Assembly: GCA_021817045.1 (NCBI GenBank)
Contig: JAKAWG010000003.1
Coordinates: forward strand, 62,001 to 126,000
DNA from: Acidobacteriota bacterium
GTDB taxonomy: Bacteria; Acidobacteriota; Terriglobia; UBA7540
Direction: 5' to 3'
DNA length: 64,000 nucleotides
Position 1 is the stretch's first letter, and each line of letters starts with the position of its first letter. Below, piece by piece: positions 1 to 8,200 of this stretch. A program made the translations under genes and the position numbers. Under the pieces are notes generated by a model. It ran no database searches. It was given only the letters and a program-made list of their open reading frames with translations, and was not told where the DNA came from.

Positions 1-1026
1 GTCACCGCGCTCCACGTCCAGATCGCGAATGCCGGCAACTTGCTGCTCGGGCGTGTTCGGAATCTGATAATGATTGCCCCGCAGAGACACGAGAAAGCGG
101 AACTGGTTTTCCGGCGATTGGTTAAAGAGCACCGATCCAAAGCCGCCAAGCCCGCTTTCCTGATCGTGGAGAACGGTTGGAGTGGGGGTGCTCAAGCCGA
201 GATCGGAGCGATTGCCATTGACGCTCGCGTAGTAAGACAGGCGCTGCGTATGGCTGCCAAAACTTAGCAGGTCATCGGTCTGATTAAAGTTGCCGCCGGA
301 CAGGATCAATTCGCCTTCGTTGTTGCGGTTGAAGCCAGAAGGAGTGACCGCATTGAAAAATCCATACGTCCGGTCACCATACTCGGAAGAGTAGCCGCCG
401 GTTTGCACCTGGAGCGAGTTTACGTTCTTCGGGTCAATGCCCGGGCCGACGTTGCTCGCGATATTTGTGTTGAGATCCGGAATCCCGTCAATAAACCAGC
501 TTTCCTGATGCCCGCCGCGCACGTGGAGCATGTCGTGGACCATGTATGCTCCAGGAACGAAATCCGTGATCATCGACATGCTGTTCGAGAGGTCGGCGCC
601 GGGAGTGTGATTGATTTGTTTGCGCGTGACGAGCGTCTGCGTGGTGGATGTCTGCTCGTTCAGCAGCGCGGGCGCGCCGGAGACCGTCACCGCTTGCTTT
701 GCTATCCGAATCTTCATCCAGAGATGTAAAACTGGTCCAAGGCCAGGTTGCACCGTCACAGACACTTTGATCGGCGCGAAGCCCGGCGCAGCGGCGGAAA
801 TTATATACGCGCCGGGGGGAACGTCGCGAAATTGGAATTCGCCGCTCGCATTGGATTTTTGCGTTTTCGCCCACACGCCGCTTTGCGCGGACAGTGTGAC
901 CATGGCGCCGGCGATGGGGCGGTGCTGAGGGTCGTGAACAACGCCGCGCACCGTGCCAGCCGTTTCCGCTCCGTACAAGACGGCGGCAATGGCTAAAAGC
1001 GTGACAATTAGGAAGGCGCTTCGCAT
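1..1026 (-). CDS. TonB-dependent receptor with N-terminal carboxypeptidase-regulatory-like domain (Oar-like), 3' end truncated by window edge
   Basis: Own reverse-strand translation from ATG at 1026: MRSAFLIVTLLAIAAVLYGAETAGTVRGVVHDPQHRPIAGAMVTLSAQSG...GEFQFRDVPPGAYIISAAAPGF...VRGGHQESWFIDGIPDLNTNIASNVGPGIDPKNVNSLQVQTGGYSSEYGDRTYGFFNAVTPSGFNRN; open to position 1. Absent from the ORF track because no stop lies inside the window. Confidence 0.88.
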   Translation of the reverse strand, partial: MRSAFLIVTLLAIAAVLYGAETAGTVRGVVHDPQHRPIAGAMVTLSAQSGVWAKTQKSNASGEFQFRDVPPGAYIISAAAPGFAPIKVSVTVQPGLGPVLHLWMKIRIAKQAVTVSGAPALLNEQTSTTQTLVTRKQINHTPGADLSNSMSMITDFVPGAYMVHDMLHVRGGHQESWFIDGIPDLNTNIASNVGPGIDPKNVNSLQVQTGGYSSEYGDRTYGFFNAVTPSGFNRNNEGELILSGGNFNQTDDLLSFGSHTQRLSYYASVNGNRSDLGLSTPTPTVLHDQESGLGGFGSVLFNQSPENQFRFLVSLRGNHYQIPNTPEQQVAGIRDLDVERGD

Positions 1027-1140
1027 TTCTTACTCCGAAGTAATCGGACAATTTCGGGCGCGCAGCGCACCCATACACCGGTGCGCATGCCGACACAAAG
1101 GTACGCATCCATTTGCACGTGCGGTATGAAGTGAGAAAGT

Positions 1141-1536
1141 TCAGCTATTTGGAGGATGAAAAGCTGGGAGTGTGTATCCTGTGAGCGGGCGAGGCCCCGA
1201 GAACCACGACGGACCTAAAGAGTAAGGCAGGAGGAAGAGGGGTTCCTGGTCAAGCACCTCAGGGTAAAAGTGCACGTAACTGGGGGCGAGAGCTAGCGGT
1301 TTACTGGAAACGGAACGACGACAGCCGACCGTGCAACTATCAGCTTGCCGGCTGGCAGGCATCGGGCAGCAGCCGGACATGGGTGAATTGCCCATTCGGC
1401 AATGCCCGTTCGCGCAGCACGAAGCCGATCCGCAGCAACGCGGCTTAGCGGCTTCCGAATGAAGTCCTGTAAGTGGAGGGAGGGCTTGCACCGTCAACGC
1501 CGAAAGCAGCAGCCAAGCACTCCACTTCGGTCTCAT
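1141..1536 (-). CDS. small Cys-rich secreted protein of unknown function, upstream of the TonB receptor on the same strand
   Basis: 131 aa; signal-like N-terminus MRPKWSAWLLLSALTVQALPPLTG followed by CCGSASCCANGHCRMGNSPMSGCCPMP. Confidence 0.55.
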   Translation of the reverse strand: MRPKWSAWLLLSALTVQALPPLTGLHSEAAKPRCCGSASCCANGHCRMGNSPMSGCCPMPASRQADSCTVGCRRSVSSKPLALAPSYVHFYPEVLDQEPLFLLPYSLGPSWFSGPRPLTGYTLPAFHPPNS

Positions 1537-1631
1537 AGGACAAAAATACCATCCTGGCTTCCAAGCGGCAACTCATTCACAAGTCGTGGTAAACTCCGTT
1601 CTTTGCCTCATTTATCACGGGAAGGGAAGCC

Positions 1632-2921
1632 ATGACTCGACAAGAAGTGATTCAAAAACACAAGGATTACATATTCTCCTGCGTCGTCAATTACTATACC
1701 GAGCCGCTGGTGGCTGACCGGGGCGAAGGGAAGTACATCTGGGACATTGAAGGCCGGCGCTATCTCGACTTCTTCGGCGGTATCCTGACGATCAGCGTGG
1801 GGCACTGCAACCCGAAAGTGACCAAGCGGATCAAGGCGCAGGTGGACCGGTTGCAGCATACTTCCACGGTCTATCCGAACGAGCACATCGTCGCGCTCGC
1901 CGAAAAGCTGGCGGCCATCACTCCGGGGCGGCTGCAAAAGAGCTTCTTCACAAATAGCGGCACAGAAGCGAACGAGGCTGCGGTGTTGCTCGCCCGGATG
2001 GCTACCGGCAGCTTCGAGGTAGTGGCGCTCCGCCACGGCTACAGCGGCCACTCGCTGCTGACAAAATCCCTGACGGCTCAGGCTCCGTGGCGCCGCGCTG
2101 GAGTTCTCAGCATTGGCGTATCGCACGCGTTGAGTCCTTACTGCTACCGCTGCCCCTTGGGGCTTCAGTATCCAAGCTGCGGCGTGGCCTGCGCACACGA
2201 CCTGGAGGACGTCATCCGCACGACCACGTCCGGCCGCATCGCCGCTTTTCTTGCCGAGCCGATTCAGGGCGTCGGCGGCTTCATCACTCCGCCCAAAGAA
2301 TACTTCAAGATCGCCTTCAACATCGTCAAGAAGTACGGCGGGCTGTTTATCTCGGACGAAGTGCAGACGGGTTTCGGAAGAACGGGAAAGAAGTGGTTCG
2401 GCATCGAGCACTGGGAAGTTGAGCCGGACATTCTGACCACGGCCAAAGGCATGGCGAACGGGACGCCGGTGGGCGTGACCGTGGCCACGCCCGAAATCGC
2501 GGATGCGTTTCAAGGCATGACGATCTCGACTTTCGGCGGCAACGCCGTGACTTCGGTGGCCGCGAAGGCGACCATCGAAGTGATTGAGGAAGAGAAACTG
2601 CTTGAAAATTGCGACCGCGTGGGCCGCGCCTTGCGCAGCAAACTGGAAGCCCTTCAGCAGAAACATCCGCTGATGGGCGACGTGCGCGGCATGGGCCTGA
2701 TGCAGGGCGTGGAGCTGGTGAAAGATCGCGCCAGCAAAGAACCCGCGCCAGAAGAGACCAACCGCGTGATGGACCGCGCTAAAGTGAACGGGCTGCTGAT
2801 TGGCAAGGGAGGGCTTTATGGCAACGTGCTGCGCATCTCGCCTCCCCTCAACATCAGCGAAGCAGACGTGGAAGAGGCGGCTCGCATTCTCGACAAAGCG
2901 TTTTCCGAAGTCGAAGCATAG
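1632..2921 (+). CDS. class III PLP-dependent aminotransferase
   Basis: 429 aa; FFTNSGTEANEAAVLLAR, LFISDEVQTGFGRTGKKWFG, ILTTAKGMANGTPVG (PLP lysine region), VLRISPPLNIS. Confidence 0.9.
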   Translation: MTRQEVIQKHKDYIFSCVVNYYTEPLVADRGEGKYIWDIEGRRYLDFFGGILTISVGHCNPKVTKRIKAQVDRLQHTSTVYPNEHIVALAEKLAAITPGRLQKSFFTNSGTEANEAAVLLARMATGSFEVVALRHGYSGHSLLTKSLTAQAPWRRAGVLSIGVSHALSPYCYRCPLGLQYPSCGVACAHDLEDVIRTTTSGRIAAFLAEPIQGVGGFITPPKEYFKIAFNIVKKYGGLFISDEVQTGFGRTGKKWFGIEHWEVEPDILTTAKGMANGTPVGVTVATPEIADAFQGMTISTFGGNAVTSVAAKATIEVIEEEKLLENCDRVGRALRSKLEALQQKHPLMGDVRGMGLMQGVELVKDRASKEPAPEETNRVMDRAKVNGLLIGKGGLYGNVLRISPPLNISEADVEEAARILDKAFSEVEA

Positions 2922-2963
2922 ACCGGAGGCGCGAAGCGCGCGGTCACGCAACCCCCAAAAAGT

Positions 2964-4298
2964 GTGGCAACGGTTAACCGCATTCTTTCGAGCGTCAAGG
3001 CCGATCTGCCGTGCGACCCTCTCGCGCGCTCGGCCTCGCTCTTTTTCACTGGCTTCGTGCTGACGCTTGTGGTCTCGGTCGCCGCCACGCAGATCTTCCT
3101 TTCGCTGGCGGGCGTTTGCACATTCGCTTACCTGCTGAGGACGCGGCCACGGATCGCCTTTCCGCCCGTGAAGCTGCCGCTCGCTCTCTTCTGTGTGTTC
3201 ACCATCGTTCCTGTGTTCTTCGCGGAGACGCCCGCTGCCGGCGCGTTCGAGGTGCGCAAGCTGACGCTTTTCCTGATCCTGTTGTTTGCGGTGAACCTGG
3301 TCGAAAGCTCGCGCCACTTGCTCTTTCTCCTTCGAGGCCTGTTCGTAACGTCGGCGCTGGCGGGCGTGCTGGCGGTGGGGCAGTTCGTCCGCCAGTATCG
3401 GGAAGTCCGCCTCCAGCACCCGCACCGTTTTTATTTTTTCATGACGGTCTCGCGCATCCACGGGTTTGTGGGCAACTGGATGAACTTCGGCGGCCAGCAA
3501 ATGCTGGTCTTCCTGATGATCGGTGGGTTTCTGCTGCTCGGCTGGCGAGCGACAGCCGCACCAGCCAACCACCCCTTAGTCTCCTCCTTTGAAATGAGGG
3601 GAGCCGCAGGCGGGGTAGTTAGGCGCACGGCGGTGGAATGGGTCTGCGGCGGGATCATTGCTTTGTCGATCCTGCTGAATTTTACGCGCAGCGTTTGGTT
3701 GGGTTGCTTCGCCGGCGCCGTATACGTAGTGGCGCGGCGAAGAGCGCGATGGCTGTGGACGCTGCCGGTTCTCGTCGCGCTGATCCTTGTGGCCGGCCCG
3801 TCGCTCGTGCGTCACCGGGCGGAGTCCGTTCTTCATCCGGAACGCGATCCTTCCGCCGCGATCCGCCTCGAAATGTGGCGAGTGGGGCTGAGAATGGTTG
3901 AGCGGCATCCGCTGGTCGGCGTAGGACCGGACAACATCCCCGAAGCGTATGATCTTTATCTTCCGCCCGGTGAGGCTCCGATTGCGGGCTATCATGGCCA
4001 CCTTCACAACGATTTCGTGCAGCTTGCGGCCGAGCGCGGGCTACCTTGCCTCGCTGCGTGGGTGTGGTTCATGGTCGCCTTGATCGCGGCCACGGTGCGT
4101 TGCGCGCGCAAGCTTCGAAAATTCCGGTGGGTGGCGCACGGAGCAATTGCTGCCTCGCTTGCGCTCGTCACCGAGGGTTTTTTTGAATTCAACTTCGGCT
4201 CCACGCCCGTTCTCATGGTATTTCTGTTTCTTGCGGCCCTGCCTTTCGCCGTCGAGCGGATCGAGCGGCTGGAAGAAACGCGGCCCGCAGCGCTGTAG
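2964..4298 (+). CDS. O-antigen ligase/polymerase family (Wzy_C-like) membrane protein
   Basis: 444 aa multi-TM protein; LVGVGPDNIPEAYDLYLPP...YHGHLHNDFVQLAAERGLPCLAAWVWF is the typical H-x-H-N-x-F-x-Q motif. GTG start. Confidence 0.85.
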   Translation: MATVNRILSSVKADLPCDPLARSASLFFTGFVLTLVVSVAATQIFLSLAGVCTFAYLLRTRPRIAFPPVKLPLALFCVFTIVPVFFAETPAAGAFEVRKLTLFLILLFAVNLVESSRHLLFLLRGLFVTSALAGVLAVGQFVRQYREVRLQHPHRFYFFMTVSRIHGFVGNWMNFGGQQMLVFLMIGGFLLLGWRATAAPANHPLVSSFEMRGAAGGVVRRTAVEWVCGGIIALSILLNFTRSVWLGCFAGAVYVVARRRARWLWTLPVLVALILVAGPSLVRHRAESVLHPERDPSAAIRLEMWRVGLRMVERHPLVGVGPDNIPEAYDLYLPPGEAPIAGYHGHLHNDFVQLAAERGLPCLAAWVWFMVALIAATVRCARKLRKFRWVAHGAIAASLALVTEGFFEFNFGSTPVLMVFLFLAALPFAVERIERLEETRPAAL

Positions 4299-4443
4299 CG
4301 GCGTATAAAAGCAAGTCAAAAATTAAAAGTCAAAAGAAAGCACAGGATCGGTCTAACATTTGACCCGCTACTTTTTGCCTTTGACCTGGCGTTACGGTTC
4401 GCCATAGGTCGCACTCGCACTGGGAGATCCCACAGAACAATCA

Positions 4444-5994
4444 ATGCCCTCCAAGCGACACTTGCTCCGCAGTTCGATGGTGGTGGGCTTCTTTTCTTTT
4501 CTTGGCGCGCTCACCGGCATTCTCGTTGAAACCAGCATTGCCGCTCATCTTGGCCTTTCCCGCAACTCCGACACTTACTACGTTGCCCTGACGATTCCTT
4601 ACATTATTACCAATCTGATCTCGGCCACGGGCCAGTTTTCCCTGGTTCCATTCTTCGCCTCGTTTGACAGCCAGCAGGCTGCGGGCGATCTGTGGCACGG
4701 CTTCAGTTACGCTATCAATACTATCGCTCTCGGGTTGTTTTCGGTTGCGGTAGTGGGACTCGCGGCGGCTCCAATCCTCGTGCGCGTGATCGCGCCGGGT
4801 TTCACGGCGGCGCAGTTCGCCGCGTCCGCTCAGCTCGCGCGCTGGCTGATGTTCATCATCGTACCGGCTGGAATTGGAGAAGTCTTCCGGTCGTTTCTGT
4901 TCAGCCAGCATCGTTTTGCGCTGAGCTCGGCGGCAGGCTTTTTTCGGAACGTGTGCGTGATCGTCTTTATCGTATTTGGATTTCGCCGCTACCACGATTA
5001 CAGCATCGTGATGGGTTACTTCGCCGGCTACTTCTTCCAGGTGGCCGTCCTCGGCGGGCAGGTGCTGTGGTCGTTTCCTGTCCGCTACGTGCTCACATTG
5101 CGAGGAGCGGGGCAATCGTTTCGCAGGTTGCGGGGCGCAGGAGCCTCGCAGATTCTTGCGGCGCTCGCGTGGCAGGCCCTGGCGCTGATCGAGCGGGTGA
5201 TCGGCTCGTTTCTTCCGCCCGGCACGATTACCGCGCTCAATTATGGCTTGAAGATCATGAGCACTATCGCCGAGTTGCTGGCGGGAAGCATCGGCACGAG
5301 CTCCTTGCCCGGGCTTTCCCGCGCCGTCGCCAACGGGTTCCGGGAAGGCGCGCAAAAAATTATGGAGGAGACGCTGGAGCTCAGCCTCGTGCTGGTGACG
5401 CCGATCATGGTGTGCTGCCTGGTGCTACCGCGGCCCATCATGCAGCTTGTCTTCGAGCGCGGCAGCTTCTCCGCTCAGGCTACGAGCCGCATGGGAGAGA
5501 TTTTCTTCTTGTACTGCCTGAGCCTGCTGGGCTACTCGTTTACGCGCCTGCTTAACTATTTTCTTTTTGCACGGCATGAGATGAGCATTTTTCTGCGCTT
5601 GTCGCTGCTCTATTACGGGCTCACCGCCGCGCTTGACCTGACCTACGTCGGCATTTTTCGCCTTGGACCGAAAGGCATCCCGCTCGCTTTGCTGACTTCC
5701 GTTTCTGTGACCTCCGCCGTCATTTACTCCCGCGATGTCGCCGGCGTGCGAGGCGTCTTCGACCGGCAATTCAAAATTCTGGCCGGTAAGTGCACCGTCG
5801 CGGCGGTTCTGGCTGCGGCCGCCATGTGGAGCCTCAAGACGTGGATTCCAGCGCCAAACTACGGGGTATCGCTGTTCTATTTTCTGTGCTTCGTTTGCGG
5901 GGTGGGCTGCGCCGTGTTTGCAGCAGTGCTGGCGGCGTGGCGGGCGATTCCGGCGGCCGAGCTTATTGAAATCTGGCAGAAGCCGGAGAGTTAG
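4444..5994 (+). CDS. murJ: MurJ/MviN-family lipid II flippase
   Basis: 516 aa multi-TM; GALTGILVETSIAAHLGLSRNSDTYYVALTIPYIITNLISATGQFSLVPFFA, SSLPGLSRAVANG. Confidence 0.82.
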   Translation: MPSKRHLLRSSMVVGFFSFLGALTGILVETSIAAHLGLSRNSDTYYVALTIPYIITNLISATGQFSLVPFFASFDSQQAAGDLWHGFSYAINTIALGLFSVAVVGLAAAPILVRVIAPGFTAAQFAASAQLARWLMFIIVPAGIGEVFRSFLFSQHRFALSSAAGFFRNVCVIVFIVFGFRRYHDYSIVMGYFAGYFFQVAVLGGQVLWSFPVRYVLTLRGAGQSFRRLRGAGASQILAALAWQALALIERVIGSFLPPGTITALNYGLKIMSTIAELLAGSIGTSSLPGLSRAVANGFREGAQKIMEETLELSLVLVTPIMVCCLVLPRPIMQLVFERGSFSAQATSRMGEIFFLYCLSLLGYSFTRLLNYFLFARHEMSIFLRLSLLYYGLTAALDLTYVGIFRLGPKGIPLALLTSVSVTSAVIYSRDVAGVRGVFDRQFKILAGKCTVAAVLAAAAMWSLKTWIPAPNYGVSLFYFLCFVCGVGCAVFAAVLAAWRAIPAAELIEIWQKPES

Positions 5995-6016
5995 CGAGCG
6001 AAAAGCAGATTCTTTG

Positions 6017-6039
6017 GGGCCGATTGAAAACATCGGCCC
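6017..6039. repeat. hairpin (8-bp perfect arms GGGCCGAT/ATCGGCCC) downstream of murJ, inside an intergenic repeat element
   Basis: Arms 6017-6024 and 6032-6039; flanked by AAAAGCAGATTC and CAGAATGACGTCATT, which resemble other spacers in the window. Confidence 0.6.
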
Positions 6040-6782
6040 TCAGAATGACGTCATTGTGAGCGCGGCGAGGAACCTGCCCTGAAGATTTCGGTCGATATCC
6101 CTCACCCGGCTCACTCCGCTCGCCACCCTCTCCCCAAGGGAGAGGGCATCGAACCAAAATTTGCGGCGCTGCTGTCCAATTCCCGATTTGAGGCTGCCGG
6201 ACGAATAGCGCTTTCTTCCAGTTCCCGATTATTGGTATGACGTGTCCAATTCCCGATTGGCGGCGATAGCTCTGTGGCCTTTGTGGTGAAAAAGTTCTAA
6301 CACGGAGGTCACAGAAATTCTCCGTGTTCGATCCTGGGCGGCGCTGAAAACACAGAGGGTCTCATTTTTGTGGCGGCCGTCAGCAAGCCACTTGATCGAC
6401 TAGCCAGTCCGAGCAAACGTCCCGGAGCGGGCGGAACGTGCTGAGCTGCGGCCACCGGCAACGCCAGCCAAGGCATTGTCGCGGGGCGCCTGCACAAAGC
6501 CGAGTGCGGCGAAGCGTTCAGTTTCAGAGCACCCGAGCTATCGGGCCGGGTGAGCTACGGTTCCGGGGTCGAACCGCAGAAAGAATCGCCGGGGCGGGCG
6601 GCGACAAGAAACACTCTACACCACTCAAATGAGACAGCGGATACAGGTGAGACCACTGAGACAGTTTTTTTCGAGCGGAGTTGACCTCGTCCGAGACAGG
6701 AGTTACACCGCGGCCGGCTGGTCCGTGCTGGGATTGGTTATAATACCCTCGTAGCTGAAGATAATCCTGTTCAGGTCAGTTC

Positions 6783-7517
6783 ATGCCTACCCCGATGAAC
6801 GCGCTGCCAAACCCGCTCTGGCACCAGACTGACTGGGACGAAGAGAAGGGCGCAACTTTCTGGAAGATCTTTTCAGAGGTTGGCCGGGAGCTGTTCTTTT
6901 CGCATCGGGCAGGCGCAGTTTTTTTGGACGTGGTTAGACGGCATTTAGGCCGCCGCGTACTGGACTTAGGTTGCGGTGACGGCACGCTGGTTATGGAAAT
7001 GCGCAGGCGGGGCTACGATGCTATTGGTGCCGATCCGAGTGCGCCCGAGGGCCCGCACTTCGTGCGATCAAGAGGCACGGAGCTAGGGGCGCTCGGAGAC
7101 GAGCCATTTGATTCGGTTGTATCGCTTGAGACATTCGAGCACGTGCTTCCGGATCAACTCCCGGCAACGCTTTGCGGCATCGCTCGCGTTTTGAAGCCTG
7201 GCGGCAAACTGATCTTTACGGTGCCGTTCGAGGAGGACATGGTGCAAGCGATTTGTGTCTGCCCGGATTGCCATGCCGTGTTCCACCGCTTCCAGCACCA
7301 ACAATCGTTTTCGCGCCAAAAGCTGAGGAACCTGCTGGAGCCAGCCGGTTTCGATCTCCTATCCTTCCGTGAGTTCGAGGTTCCAATCGGGGTGCGGTAT
7401 GTACCTGCCTTCCTGCGGTCCCTGTACTCGCACGCGTGGGGCTGGCTAAAGAAGGTATGCCACCGGAACGTCAGCCTGCTCGTTGTCGCTCAGCGCCGGG
7501 TCGTGGTAGGTCCCTGA
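6783..7517 (+). CDS. class I SAM-dependent methyltransferase
   Basis: 244 aa; VLDLGCGDGTLVMEMRRRGYDAIGADPS, RVLKPGGKLIFTVPFEED. Confidence 0.88.
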   Translation: MPTPMNALPNPLWHQTDWDEEKGATFWKIFSEVGRELFFSHRAGAVFLDVVRRHLGRRVLDLGCGDGTLVMEMRRRGYDAIGADPSAPEGPHFVRSRGTELGALGDEPFDSVVSLETFEHVLPDQLPATLCGIARVLKPGGKLIFTVPFEEDMVQAICVCPDCHAVFHRFQHQQSFSRQKLRNLLEPAGFDLLSFREFEVPIGVRYVPAFLRSLYSHAWGWLKKVCHRNVSLLVVAQRRVVVGP

Positions 7518-7606
7518 GCGTTTGTTGAAAAGCACCTCGGGACGACGTCATTCCGAGCGTCACATGGGTCTGCAGCCCGCCCATGTAGATGAAAATCACT
7601 ATCGCT

Positions 7607-7663
7607 GTCACCCCGCGAGAGCGGGGGTCTAGCTTACTGGATTCCCGCTTTCGTGGGAATGAC
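7607..7663. repeat. palindromic dispersed intergenic repeat
   Basis: GTCACCCCGCGAGAGCGGGGGTCTAG...CTGGATTCCCGCTTTCGTGGGAATGAC; matches the widely seen 'attcccgcttt-cg-ngggaatgac' element style. Confidence 0.65.
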
Positions 7664-7807
7664 CCGTAAAGGGTGGCTTATGCAACTCCTTAGTCATCCA
7701 GTTGGAAGACGAACTCCCAGAAGCGCTTCCCTCCCTTGCAGTGCGTATGAAGCAGTAAAATTGATGGGCACTGTGGAAACAAAAAAAGGACACGGAGAGT
7801 TCAACCC

Positions 7808-8029
7808 ATGCCAATTATCAACGTGAAACTTGTTGAAGGCGCGTTCCGGATCGAACAGAAACATGAGTTGCTGTCTAGACTTACCGATGCAGTTGAGGCT
7901 GTTTATCCCGGTCTGCGAGATGTGACTTCTGTAACCATCGAGGAGGTCAAAGACTGGGGCATCGGCGGCCAGTCGATCAACGCGCAGAAGGTTGCCACAC
8001 ATGCGGCGAAAAATCTGAAAACATCCTGA
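7808..8029 (+). CDS. 4-oxalocrotonate tautomerase-family protein
   Basis: 73 aa; MPIINVKLVEGAF with Pro after Met, VTSVTIEEVKDWGIGGQS. Confidence 0.85.
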   Translation: MPIINVKLVEGAFRIEQKHELLSRLTDAVEAVYPGLRDVTSVTIEEVKDWGIGGQSINAQKVATHAAKNLKTS

Positions 8030-8200
8030 GCCCTGGGCTCATGACGCGGAGCGCAGGCGACCCCTCGTCCTCTGTCCCACAAAAGGTGATTTTCGAGAGA
8101 GCGCAGCGAGAAATTTGCTTGTCGTTAGCCGCTCAAGCGGATTCCTCGGAATGACGGCGCATCGTGAACAGTTTCATGGAACGACCCATCAGCTTCAGAC

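Noticed and set aside
1608-3572. 654-aa minus-strand ORF
   Set aside because: Antisense shadow of the aminotransferase and O-antigen ligase genes; composition (His/Arg/Gln-rich) typical of a high-GC opposite-strand frame.
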